This document shows positions 50,034-58,312 of a DNA stretch of 64,000 bases, piece after piece (within the stretch, counting starts at the first letter, position 1; each line of letters begins with the position of its first letter). The notes below the pieces were generated by a model, which searched no databases, was not told the origin of the DNA, and saw only the letters and a list, made by a program, of their open reading frames with translations. The position numbers and the translations under genes are program-made. The DNA lies in the NCBI RefSeq assembly GCF_003319175.1, contig NZ_QOHK01000004.1, positions 124,001 through 188,000 of the forward strand, given 5' to 3'. This stretch comes from Blastococcus sp. TF02-8 (lineage in GTDB: Bacteria > Actinomycetota > Actinomycetes > Mycobacteriales > Geodermatophilaceae).

Positions 50034-50151
50034 CAGTGCGCCCATTGTGACGGTCGACACGGGCGGGCAGGCTCAGCAGGACGTACTCGTGACCCAATCG
50101 TCGCCGTCCCGGTAGTTCCGGAAACGGCGATCTCCCCGACGCAGAGGAGCA

Positions 50152-51021
50152 GTGGGCCCCTTGGCGCAGCCGACCGGCAGCCAGAAGACGCACGACACAG
50201 CGCCCACCGCCCGGCTCGAGATGACCGGGATCAACGTCGCGTTCGGCGGCGTGCTCGCCCTGACCGACGTCTCGCTCACGGTCGAGCCTGGTCAGGTGCA
50301 CGGCCTCATCGGCCCGAACGGCGCCGGCAAGACGACGCTGTTCAACGTCGCCTGCGGGCTGGTGCGGCCCACCTCCGGCCGCATCGTGTGGCGCGACCGC
50401 GAGCTCGCCCGGCTCCGGCCGGACAAGCTCACCTCGATGGGCATCGCCCGCACCCTGCAGGGGGTGGGCCTGTTCCCCGGCATGACCGTGCTGGAGAACG
50501 TCATGGTCGGGGCCCATCGGCACGCGAAGGCCGGCTTCCTGTCCGCCCTGCTGGCGCTGCCCACCTCGGACAAGGACGAGCGCCTGCTCCGCGAGCGGGC
50601 GATGCGCGCGCTCACCGAGCTCGGCGCCGAGGCCTACGCCGGCCGCTATCCCGGCAGCCTCCCCTACCCGGTGCAGAAGCGGGTCGCGCTCGCCCGGGCG
50701 CTGGTCTCCGAGCCCGAGCTGCTGCTGCTCGACGAGCCCGCCAGCGGTCTGTCCGAGGACGAGATGACCGAGCTGGGCGAGCTGATCCTCTCGGTCACCG
50801 GCCGGATGAGCGTGCTGCTGGTCGAGCACCACATGGACCTGGTCATGCGGGTGTGCGACCGGATCACCGTCCTGGACTCCGGCAAGCAGATCGCCGCCGG
50901 CACGCCCGCCGAGGTGCAGGCGAACCCCGCCGTCACCGAGGCCTACCTCGGCGACGCGGTCGACGTCGAGGCCGACGCGGCCGAGCTCACCCACGCGGAC
51001 GGAGGACGCACCCATGGCTGA
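50152..51021 (+). CDS. livG: Branched-chain amino acid type ABC transporter ATPase (LivG-like)
   Basis: This 289-residue ATPase has Walker A GPNGAGKTT and Walker B LLLLDEPASGLSEDE, with a LivG-like insertion after Walker A. The signature motif that should read LSGGQ is LPYPVQKRVALARAL, a marked departure. The start is uncertain: GTG 50152 lies only 2 bases after AGAGGAG, while TTG 50161 in the same frame has a better spacing of 11. It opens an operon of two ATPases, two permeases and a binding protein, divergent from the PucR gene. Branched-chain amino acids, urea or another small amide could be the substrate. Confidence 0.88.
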   Translation: MGPLAQPTGSQKTHDTAPTARLEMTGINVAFGGVLALTDVSLTVEPGQVHGLIGPNGAGKTTLFNVACGLVRPTSGRIVWRDRELARLRPDKLTSMGIARTLQGVGLFPGMTVLENVMVGAHRHAKAGFLSALLALPTSDKDERLLRERAMRALTELGAEAYAGRYPGSLPYPVQKRVALARALVSEPELLLLDEPASGLSEDEMTELGELILSVTGRMSVLLVEHHMDLVMRVCDRITVLDSGKQIAAGTPAEVQANPAVTEAYLGDAVDVEADAAELTHADGGRTHG

Positions 51022-51778
51022 GGCACACGGCGCCACGGCGGTCTCCGCCACCGGCGGCACCGCGACCGGCACCCGGCTCCTCGAGGTCGAGGGCCTCACC
51101 TCCGCCTACGGCCCGGTCCGCGCCCTGGACGGCGTGACGCTGTCGGCCGAGGCCGGCCGGATCACCGCGGTGCTCGGTGCGAACGGCGCGGGCAAGACCA
51201 CGCTGCTGCGCACGATCAGCGGCCTGGTCCGGCCGGTCGCCGGCCGGGTGCTGCTCGACGGCAAGGACATCACCAAGGCCCCCGTCGAGGCGATGGTGAG
51301 CAAGGGCATGGCGCACGTCCCCGAGGGGCGCGGCGTCATCGCCGAGCTGACCGTGGACGAGAACCTCCGCGTCGGCTCGCTCTTCCGCGGCAAGGTGGCC
51401 AAGTCCGAGTTCGACCGGATCTACGACCTCTTCCCGCGGATCGCCGAGCGCCGCAACAACCACGCGCACACCCTGTCCGGCGGCGAGCGCCAGATGCTGG
51501 TGATCGGCCGGGCACTGCTCGCCCAGCCGCGCATCCTGCTGCTGGACGAGCCCTCGCTCGGCCTGGCCCCGCGGATCGTCGCGCAGATCTTCGGGCTGCT
51601 GCGCCAGCTGGTCGACAGCGAGGGCCTCTCGGTCCTGCTGGTCGAGCAGAACGCCCGCAGCGCCCTGTCGGTCGCCGACGTCGGGGTCGTCCTCAACCTC
51701 GGCCGGGTGGTGGTCACCGACTCCGCCTCGGCGCTGATGGGCGACGAGGACCTCCGGCACGCCTACCTCGGTTTCTGA
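51014..51778 (+). CDS. livF: Branched-chain amino acid type ABC transporter ATPase (LivF-like)
   Basis: The 254-residue protein is the second ATPase of the transporter. Walker A is GANGAGKTT, signature LSGGERQM, Walker B LLLLDEPSLGLAP, and the switch histidine is replaced by glutamine in VEQN as in most LivF proteins. The ATG at 51014 overlaps the end of livG by 8 bases, so the two are coupled. It would pair with the LivG subunit beneath the two permeases. Confidence 0.92.
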   Translation: MAEAHGATAVSATGGTATGTRLLEVEGLTSAYGPVRALDGVTLSAEAGRITAVLGANGAGKTTLLRTISGLVRPVAGRVLLDGKDITKAPVEAMVSKGMAHVPEGRGVIAELTVDENLRVGSLFRGKVAKSEFDRIYDLFPRIAERRNNHAHTLSGGERQMLVIGRALLAQPRILLLDEPSLGLAPRIVAQIFGLLRQLVDSEGLSVLLVEQNARSALSVADVGVVLNLGRVVVTDSASALMGDEDLRHAYLGF

Positions 51779-51813
51779 CCCGCTCCGCACTGCCAGGAAG
51801 GCATCCCCCCGTC

Positions 51814-52698
51814 GTGAGCTACTTCGTCAACGTCACCCTCACCGGGTTGACCCAGGGCATGATCTACGCGGCGTTCGCGCTGGCCCTGGTGCTCATCTGG
51901 CGATCCACCCGGATCGTCAACTTCGCCCAGGGCTCGATGGCAGCGGCCACCACGTTCATCGCCCTGGCGCTCGTCCAGGCCGGCTGGTCCTACTGGCTGG
52001 CGCTGGTGGTCGCGCTGGCGTCCGGCTTCGTCCTGGGCGCGATCATCGAGCGGGTCATCATCCGCCCCGTCGAGGGCGGCAACGAGCTGAACGCCGTCAT
52101 CGTGGCCCTGGGTCTGTTCGTCGCCCTGCAGGCCGGGATCGCCATCGTGTTCGGCTCGTCGTTCCAGTCGTTCCCGGCACCCTTCGGCCTCGAGGGCTTC
52201 TCGGTGGGCGACCGGCGGATCGCGCTGACGCCCAACGGCATCTACATCATCGGCGCCGTCATCGTCACGATGCTGCTGCTGGTCGCCCTGTTCCGGTTCA
52301 CCCGCGTCGGCCTGGCCATGCGCGCCTCGGCCTTCAGCCAGGAGGTCTCCCGGCTGCTCGGCGTCAAGGTCGGCGGCATGCTGACCCTCGGATGGGGCCT
52401 GGCCGCCGTCGTCGGCTCCCTGGCCGGCCTGCTCATCGCCGGTGGCGGGTTCGTGTACCCGGCCTACATGGACAGCCTGATCGTGTTCGGCTTCGTCGCC
52501 GCGATCATCGGCGGGCTCGACTCGCCGGTCGGCGCCATCGTCGGCGGGCTGATCCTCGGCCTCGCGCTCAGCTACATCAGCGGCTACGCCCCCCGCGGCA
52601 GCTCCCTGGTCACCATCTCCGCCCTGGTGATCCTCATGGTCGTGCTGCTGGTGCGGCCCGGCGGTCTGTTCAGCAGCACGACGGCTCGGAGGGCATGA
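51814..52698 (+). CDS. livH: Branched-chain amino acid type ABC transporter permease (LivH-like)
   Basis: This 294-residue permease has about eight membrane helices, with GLTQGMIYAAFALALVLIWRSTRIVNFAQGSMAA at the start, and the EAA-like loop ASAFSQEVSRLLGVKVGGMLTLGWGLAAVVG. GTG start; an AGGAAGG lies 12 bases upstream, a long spacing. Its stop overlaps the livM start (ATGA). It forms half of the substrate channel with LivM. Confidence 0.92.
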   Translation: MSYFVNVTLTGLTQGMIYAAFALALVLIWRSTRIVNFAQGSMAAATTFIALALVQAGWSYWLALVVALASGFVLGAIIERVIIRPVEGGNELNAVIVALGLFVALQAGIAIVFGSSFQSFPAPFGLEGFSVGDRRIALTPNGIYIIGAVIVTMLLLVALFRFTRVGLAMRASAFSQEVSRLLGVKVGGMLTLGWGLAAVVGSLAGLLIAGGGFVYPAYMDSLIVFGFVAAIIGGLDSPVGAIVGGLILGLALSYISGYAPRGSSLVTISALVILMVVLLVRPGGLFSSTTARRA

Positions 52699-53879
52699 CG
52701 ATGAGCGACCTGCAGAGCCCCGCCCCCAGCGCCGGCCAGGTGACCGAGGACGCGCCGACCGTCGCCACGGCGGCCGCGAACGCCCCCTCGGCCGCGGCGT
52801 CGACCGGCCGGTCCCTCCTGCCGCAGTCCACGCTGCTGCGCCACCTGGTCCTGCTGCTGCTCGGTGCGGTGGCGGCCGTGGTGCTCCTGGAGATCACCGA
52901 CCCGTTCACCAACTCGCAGCTGGCGACGCTGAGCTACTACGCGATCGCCGCCGGCGGCCTCACCGTGCTCACCGGCATGAACGGCCAGATCTCGCTCGGC
53001 CACGGCGCCCTGATGGCCGTCGGCGCGTACACGACGGCCCTGCTGCTCCAGGAGCCCGCCGACGCGCTGCCCCTGCCGCTGATCCTGCTGATCTCCGTCG
53101 TCACCACGACCGCCGTCGGCGCGCTCGTGGGCGTCGCCGCCGCCCGGCTGCACGGCCCCTACCTCGCCGGCGCGACACTGGCGCTGGCCGTGGGCCTGCC
53201 GGGTCTGGCCGTCTACTTCCACGACCAGCTCGGCGGCGAGCAGGGTCTGCGGGTCCGCGCGCCGCGCGCCCCCGAGTCCTTCGAGAGCTTCATCGACCTG
53301 GTCTCCGGGGCCAGCGCGTCCAGCACCAAGTGGCTGGCCTACGTGGGCGCGATCTGCCTGCTGATCACCTACTTCCTGCTGGCCAACCTCGTCCGCAGCC
53401 GGATCGGCCGGACCTGGCGCGCGGTGCGCGACCAGGACGTCGCCGCCGAGCTCGCCGGCATCAACCTCGGTGCCTGGCGGGTGCTGGCCTTCGTCGTGAG
53501 CGCCGCGGCCGCCGGGCTGGCCGGCGGCGTCCTGGCCCTGGTGGTGCGGCTGGCCGCGCCCAGTGGCTTCACCCTGGTGCTCTCGCTCTCGCTGCTCACC
53601 GCCATCGTCATCGGCGGTCTGGGCAGCCTGCTCGGCGCCCTGCTCGGCTCGGCGCTACTGGTCTTCCTGCCGCCGTTCGTCACCGACCTGGGAACGGGCT
53701 CCGGGCTCAGCAGCACCGAGGCCGCCCAGCTCGCCCCGTTCGTCTACGGCGTCGTCCTGATCGTGGCCATGATCTTCGCCCCGGCGGGCTTCGTCGGGAC
53801 GATCCGGATGCGCTGGCTCACCCAGAAGGCCAAGCGCTCCGCCGGCCGTGCCGCTCCCGCCGACTCGAGCAGGGGGTGA
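52695..53879 (+). CDS. livM: Branched-chain amino acid type ABC transporter permease (LivM-like)
   Basis: The 394-residue permease has an Ala/Thr/Pro-rich cytoplasmic N-terminus of about 45 residues and then the LivM core: GLTVLTGMNGQISLGHGALMAVGAYTTALL and the loop RTWRAVRDQDVAAELAGINLGAWRVLAFVVSAAAAGLAG. ATG start overlapping the livH stop; the next ATG at 52701 is an alternative. Ten or so membrane helices are predicted. Confidence 0.92.
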   Translation: MTMSDLQSPAPSAGQVTEDAPTVATAAANAPSAAASTGRSLLPQSTLLRHLVLLLLGAVAAVVLLEITDPFTNSQLATLSYYAIAAGGLTVLTGMNGQISLGHGALMAVGAYTTALLLQEPADALPLPLILLISVVTTTAVGALVGVAAARLHGPYLAGATLALAVGLPGLAVYFHDQLGGEQGLRVRAPRAPESFESFIDLVSGASASSTKWLAYVGAICLLITYFLLANLVRSRIGRTWRAVRDQDVAAELAGINLGAWRVLAFVVSAAAAGLAGGVLALVVRLAAPSGFTLVLSLSLLTAIVIGGLGSLLGALLGSALLVFLPPFVTDLGTGSGLSSTEAAQLAPFVYGVVLIVAMIFAPAGFVGTIRMRWLTQKAKRSAGRAAPADSSRG

Positions 53880-53968
53880 GGACGACCCGATCCGACCGGC
53901 TCCTGCCGTCCTCCCCCACCACCCAGACCCCCGGGCACCGACGCCCGGGCAGCATCAGAGGAGAACTG

Positions 53969-55315
53969 TTGTCCAGATCCTCCCGACGGCTCGTGTCCGT
54001 CCTGGCCGCGGCCACCGTCGTCTCCGCCCTCGCCGCCTGTGGCGGCAGTGACGACGGCGGCGGCGGCAGCAGCTCCGGCGGCGCCAACGAGGCCTCCGCT
54101 CCCGGCATCACCGAGGACACGATCAAGCTCGGTGCGCACTTCCCGCTCACCGGTGTGGCCGCTCCCGGCTACAGCGAGATCCCGACCGGTCTGAAGGCGT
54201 ACTTCGACTACGTCAACGACAACGGCGGCGTCTACGACCGCAAGGTCGACTACATCTACCGCGACGACGCCTACAACCCGAGCAACACCAGCACGGTGGT
54301 CAACCAGCTGGTGCTGGAGGACGAGGTCTTCGCGATCGTCGGCGGCCTCGGCACGCCGACCCACAGCGCCGTCGTCGACTTCCTCAACGCCGAGGGCGTC
54401 CCGGACCTCTTCGTGGCCTCCGGCTCGCTGACCTGGGGCGAGGACCCGGAGACCAACCCCTACACCTTCGGCTGGCAGACCGACTACGAGAGCGAGGGGA
54501 AGATCATCGGCCAGTACATCGCCGAGAACTTCCCGGACGCCAAGGTCGGCCTCTTCCTCCAGGACGACGACTTCGGCGAGAACGGCGAGAAGGGCATCCG
54601 GGAGTACGTCGACGACCAGATCGTCGGCGCCGAGCGCTACACCCCGGGCAACACGAACGTCGGCCCGCAGATCGCGGCGCTGCAGGCCGCCGGGGCCGAC
54701 TTCGTCGTCGGCTTCAACGTGCCCAGCTACACGGCGCTCTCCCAGCTGACCGCGCTGCAGCTCGGCTACAAGCCGCAGTGGTTCTACTCCAACGTGGGCT
54801 CGGACCCGCAGCTGGTCGGCTCGCTGCTCAACCGCTTCTCGCAGGGCAAGGTGACCGGCAGCGCGCTGCTGGCCGGCGCGTACACCACCGACTACCTGCC
54901 GACGGTGGACGAGCCGGACAACCCGTGGGTGCAGAAGTTCCAGGAGATCTGGGACAAGTACGGCGAGGAGGGTGAGCTCACCAACTACCGCCTGTACGGC
55001 ATGAGCATGGCCTACACCACCGTCCAGGCCCTCCAGGCGGCCGGCCAGAACCCGACCCGCGACGACCTCGTCGAGGCCATCGAGCAGGTGGGCGGCGACT
55101 GGAAGGGCCCGGTGCTCGCTCCGTTCCGCTACTCCGAGAAGAGCCACATGGGCACCAGCGGCATGTCGATCAGCCAGCTGACGCCCGAGGGCAGCGCCAA
55201 GGAGATCCAGGGCGTCATGACCACCGACATCGGTGACGCCAAGATCAAGGAGTTCGACGGCAAGCCGACGACTCCCACGGAGAACGGGATCCCGGACGAG
55301 GAGCCCTACAAGTAG
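53969..55315 (+). CDS. Branched-chain amino acid type ABC transporter binding lipoprotein
   Basis: This 448-residue protein is a LivK-like (family 6) solute-binding lipoprotein. The signal peptide ends at lipobox LAAC, followed by a Gly/Ser/Asp linker. The mature part begins GITEDTIKLGAHFPLTGVAAPG and includes AIVGGLGTPTHSAVVDFL. It carries the substrate to the adjacent permeases. The start is a TTG at 53969, supported by AGAGGAG (53957-53963) with 5 bases of spacing; there is no ATG or GTG near. The gene follows livM after 89 bases, and a hairpin terminator ends the operon. Confidence 0.92.
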   Translation: MSRSSRRLVSVLAAATVVSALAACGGSDDGGGGSSSGGANEASAPGITEDTIKLGAHFPLTGVAAPGYSEIPTGLKAYFDYVNDNGGVYDRKVDYIYRDDAYNPSNTSTVVNQLVLEDEVFAIVGGLGTPTHSAVVDFLNAEGVPDLFVASGSLTWGEDPETNPYTFGWQTDYESEGKIIGQYIAENFPDAKVGLFLQDDDFGENGEKGIREYVDDQIVGAERYTPGNTNVGPQIAALQAAGADFVVGFNVPSYTALSQLTALQLGYKPQWFYSNVGSDPQLVGSLLNRFSQGKVTGSALLAGAYTTDYLPTVDEPDNPWVQKFQEIWDKYGEEGELTNYRLYGMSMAYTTVQALQAAGQNPTRDDLVEAIEQVGGDWKGPVLAPFRYSEKSHMGTSGMSISQLTPEGSAKEIQGVMTTDIGDAKIKEFDGKPTTPTENGIPDEEPYK

Positions 55316-55375
55316 AGGACCCCGTCCTCCTCGCCCCTCGCACGCTCGGGTGAGCCGCTGGACAGGGTCGTGACG

Positions 55376-55412
55376 GCGGGCCGTCGGTCTCCTCCGGGAG
55401 CCGGCGGCCCGC
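55376..55412 (+). terminator. Terminator of the Liv-type operon
   Basis: An imperfect 16-bp stem between 55376 and 55412, with one bulged base and one wobble, has a 4-base loop. It follows the binding-protein stop by 60 bases. Confidence 0.75.
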
Positions 55413-55433
55413 TGTCGTCCGTCCGGGCCGCCG

Positions 55434-55453
55434 ACACTTCGCGGCCGAAGTGT
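55434..55453. promoter_or_regulatory. 8-4-8 perfect inverted repeat upstream of the UXS-like gene
   Basis: ACACTTCG-CGGC-CGAAGTGT is perfectly symmetric and lies 74 bases before the ATG at 55527. Size and symmetry suit a dimeric regulator operator. No regulator gene is adjacent. Confidence 0.5.
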
Positions 55454-55526
55454 GTGTGCCGACCCGGGGCGGGTAGGAGGGCCGCCGAGCGCGTCCGCAC
55501 GGGCGCGCGGGCGAGGAGGAACTGCC

Positions 55527-56516
55527 ATGGCCACCGGCCCGCTGCGCGAGGCACGCACGATCCGGCGGGCGGTCGTCACCGGCGGTGCCGGCTTCCTCGG
55601 ATCGCATCTCTGCGAGCAGCTCCTCGACCGCGGCGTCGAGGTCGTCTGCCTCGACAACTTCCTCACCGGTTCCCCGGAGAACGTCCTGCACCTCATGGAG
55701 CACCCCGGCTTCCGGTTGGTGCGCTGCGACGTCACCGACTTCGTCCACGTGCCCGGCCCGGTGGACCTGGTGCTGCACTTCGCCTCCCCGGCCAGCCCGA
55801 TCGACTACCTGAAGATGCCGATCGAGACGCTCAAGGTCGGCAGCCTCGGCACCCTGCACACCCTGGGGCTGGCCCACGAGAAGGGCGCCCGCTACGTGCT
55901 GGCCTCCACCTCCGAGGTCTACGGCGACCCGTTGCAGCACCCGCAGACCGAGGAGTACTGGGGCAACGTCAACCCGGTCGGTCCCCGCGGCGTCTACGAC
56001 GAGGCCAAGCGCTTCAGCGAGGCGATGACGACCGCCTACCGGACGTCGAAGGGCACCGACACCGGCATCGTGCGGATCTTCAACACCTACGGCCCCCGGA
56101 TGCGCGCCGACGACGGCCGCGCCATCCCCGCGTTCGTCGGCCAGGCCCTCGACGGGCGCCCGCTCACCGTGGCCGGCGACGGCTCCCAGACCCGCTCCAT
56201 CTGCTACGTCGACGACACCGTCGCCGGCATCCTCGCCATGGCCTTCTCCGACCAGGCGGGGCCGATCAACATCGGCAACCCCGACGAGCTGTCGATGCTC
56301 CGGCTGGCCGAGTGGATCGTGGAGCTGACCGGCTCCTCCTCGCGGATCGACTACATCGACCTCCCGGTCGACGACCCGAAGGTCCGCCGGCCGGACACCA
56401 CGCGGGCGGAGGAGCTGCTCGGCTGGCGCCCCCGGGTGCGCTCGGAGGACGGGCTCCGCCGGACCGTGGAGTGGTTCGCCGCCCAGCGGTCGGCGGCGCG
56501 CGCCCAGGCTGTGTGA
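55527..56516 (+). CDS. UDP-glucuronate decarboxylase-like SDR epimerase
   Basis: The 329-residue protein is an extended short-chain dehydrogenase/epimerase. The NAD-binding GGAGFLG is at 19-25, the catalytic YDEAK at 157-161 (Tyr157, Lys161), with TSE at 128-130, and [10 protein letters not shown] follows. [12 protein letters not shown] and the STSEVYGDP context match UDP-xylose synthases (UXS), which oxidise and decarboxylate UDP-glucuronate. Other UDP-sugar epimerases cannot be excluded. The ATG at 55527 follows GAGGAGGA. Its product could feed the glycosyltransferases further right. Confidence 0.85.
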   Translation: MATGPLREARTIRRAVVTGGAGFLGSHLCEQLLDRGVEVVCLDNFLTGSPENVLHLMEHPGFRLVRCDVTDFVHVPGPVDLVLHFASPASPIDYLKMPIETLKVGSLGTLHTLGLAHEKGARYVLASTSEVYGDPLQHPQTEEYWGNVNPVGPRGVYDEAKRFSEAMTTAYRTSKGTDTGIVRIFNTYGPRMRADDGRAIPAFVGQALDGRPLTVAGDGSQTRSICYVDDTVAGILAMAFSDQAGPINIGNPDELSMLRLAEWIVELTGSSSRIDYIDLPVDDPKVRRPDTTRAEELLGWRPRVRSEDGLRRTVEWFAAQRSAARAQAV

Positions 56517-56522
56517 CGCGCG

Positions 56523-56543
56523 CCGGTCACCTCGGGTGACCGG
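56523..56543 (+). terminator. Hairpin after the UXS-like gene
   Basis: A perfect 9-bp stem (56523-56531 with 56535-56543) and a TCG loop start 6 bases after the stop codon. An alternative pairing CCTCGG (56530-56535) with CCGAGG (56551-56556) excludes it. Confidence 0.55.
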
Positions 56544-56572
56544 TGTCACACCGAGGGGGACGTCCTCCGCTC

Positions 56573-56578
56573 TAATCT
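56573..56578 (+). promoter_or_regulatory. -10 element of the VWA gene
   Basis: TAATCT lies 57 bases before the ATG at 56636, leaving a leader of roughly 50 bases. Confidence 0.5.
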
Positions 56579-56635
56579 GGACGGCGCGGGCTCGGGGGGA
56601 GCCGCACCCACCCCGAGTCGATCCAGAGAGCGAGC

Positions 56636-58261
56636 ATGGGCCGCCACGCCGATCCCACAGCCACGCGCCGTCCGGTGCCCCCCGTCCTCCTCGCCGCAGG
56701 CCTCGCAGTGCTGCTGCTCCTCGGTGGCGGCATCTGGTGGGCCACGTCCGGCGGCTGCGGCGACCGCACGACCGTCGACGTGACCGTCGCCCCGGAGCTC
56801 GGCGGCCTCGCCGAGGAGCTGCTGTCCGACGTCGCGAAGGACGAGGACCTCTGCGTCGACCCGGTGGTCACCGCGCAGGAGCCGCTGCAGACCGCCGGTG
56901 ACCTGGGCGCCCTCGACGCCGACGCGCTGCCCGACGTGTGGGTGCCGGACTCCTCGCTGTGGACCGCCCGCACCGACGCGGCGGGCCTGGAGTCGGCCGG
57001 CTCGATGGCGCTCTCCCCCGTCGTCCTGGCCACCAGCCGGTCGGCGGTCGAGGAGCTCGGCTGGTCGTCCGGGGCACCGTCGTGGAGCGAGGCGCTGAGC
57101 ACCGGCCGCCCGCTCGCGGTGCCGGACCTGGCCGCCAGCGCCGAGGGCCTGTCGGCGCTGGCCGCCGTGCGCGCCGCGCTGGGCGGGGACGAGGACGCGG
57201 ACAACGCCGTCGTCCAGGCGGTGCTCGCAGCGGCCCGCAGCGCGGTGCCCTCCCCCGCCGAGGCGCTGGCCGCCGGCGGTACCGACGACGCCGACGCCCC
57301 GCTGGTCCCGGTGAGCGAGCAGGAGGTCTACGCGGCGAACGGGCAGTCCACCGACCACAACCTGGTGGCCGTCTACCCGTCGGAGGGCACCCCGTCGCTG
57401 GACTACCCGGTGCTGCGGGTGGGCTCGCCGTCGGGTGAGGCGAAGAAGGCCGTCGACGCCGTGGTGCGCCGGCTGCTCTCCGAGGACGCCCAGGTCGCCG
57501 TCCGCGATGCCGGCTTCCGCGGCCCGCAGGGCGATGCCCCGCCGCGCGCCGGCGGGGACTCCGGCATCACCGAGGGCGTGCCGCAGGCGATGCCGCTCGA
57601 GCCGGCCTCGGTCACGGAGCTGCTCGGCCGGCTGTCGAGCCTCGCCGCGCCGTCCCGGCTGCTCGCCGTGTTCGACGTCTCGAAGTCGATGGAGGCCCCC
57701 GTCGGCGAGGGGAACCGGGCCACGCTGGCCCGCGACGCCGCCAAGAGCGCGCTGTCGCTGTTCCCGGACAACTCCGCCATCGGGCTGTGGGTGTTCGCCC
57801 GCCGGCTCGACGGTGACGCCGACTGGGTGGAGCTCGAGCCGATCCGCGCTCTCGACGCGGACGCGAACGGCGAGCCGCAGCGCGAGAAGCTGCAGGCCGA
57901 GCTGGACACGATCCCCGGCCGGCTCTCCCCCGGCGGCACCGGGCTGTACGACACCGCGCTGGCCGCCGTGCGCGCCGCCCGCGCCGACTTCGACCCGCGG
58001 GCGGTGAGCAGCGTCGTGCTGATCACCGACGGCAAGGACGAGGACGAGGGCAGCATCGGCATAGAGGAGCTGGTGCGCACGCTCGAGGCCGAGAAGGACC
58101 CCGACCGCCCGGTGAAGGTCATCGGCATCGCGCTGGGCCCCGACGCCGACCTCGGTGCGCTCGAGCGGATCACCGCGGCCACCGGTGGCGGTGCCTACTC
58201 GGCGGTCGACGAGAACGACCTGCAGACCGTCCTCTTCGACGCCCTCCGCAAGCGCGGCTGA
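56636..58261 (+). CDS. Membrane-anchored binding-protein/VWA-domain hybrid
   Basis: This 541-residue protein has one N-terminal membrane helix (about 16-36). An extracytoplasmic domain of roughly 250 residues follows that resembles periplasmic solute-binding proteins (VDPVVTAQEPLQTAGDLGAL; PDVWVPDSSLWT). The C-terminus is a von Willebrand A domain (about 340-541) with an intact MIDAS site: DVSKS at 347-351, Thr in GGTGLYD, and ITDGKDED. The substrate-binding half may present a ligand and the VWA half may bind a metal-dependent partner. The family recurs in actinobacteria, but the role is unknown to me. The ATG is supported by the anchor position. Confidence 0.82.
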   Translation: MGRHADPTATRRPVPPVLLAAGLAVLLLLGGGIWWATSGGCGDRTTVDVTVAPELGGLAEELLSDVAKDEDLCVDPVVTAQEPLQTAGDLGALDADALPDVWVPDSSLWTARTDAAGLESAGSMALSPVVLATSRSAVEELGWSSGAPSWSEALSTGRPLAVPDLAASAEGLSALAAVRAALGGDEDADNAVVQAVLAAARSAVPSPAEALAAGGTDDADAPLVPVSEQEVYAANGQSTDHNLVAVYPSEGTPSLDYPVLRVGSPSGEAKKAVDAVVRRLLSEDAQVAVRDAGFRGPQGDAPPRAGGDSGITEGVPQAMPLEPASVTELLGRLSSLAAPSRLLAVFDVSKSMEAPVGEGNRATLARDAAKSALSLFPDNSAIGLWVFARRLDGDADWVELEPIRALDADANGEPQREKLQAELDTIPGRLSPGGTGLYDTALAAVRAARADFDPRAVSSVVLITDGKDEDEGSIGIEELVRTLEAEKDPDRPVKVIGIALGPDADLGALERITAATGGGAYSAVDENDLQTVLFDALRKRG

Positions 58262-58262
58262 C

Positions 58263-58312
58263 CCCTCCCTCCCGGGGGCAGAAAGTGCACTAATCGCCCG
58301 GGGTCGGGAGGG
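58263..58312. terminator. Terminator between VWA gene and glycosyltransferase operon
   Basis: CCCTCCC (58263-58269) pairs with GGGAGGG (58306-58312), and an inner CCCGGG pairs with its copy at 58297-58302. The stem has a small asymmetric bulge, and the loop contains the stop codon of the leftward glycosyltransferase gene. Confidence 0.55.

Noticed and set aside
50116-50123. TTCCGGAA palindrome in the PucR-Liv intergenic region
   Set aside because: Too short and GC-neutral to count as an operator without conservation; listed only as seen.
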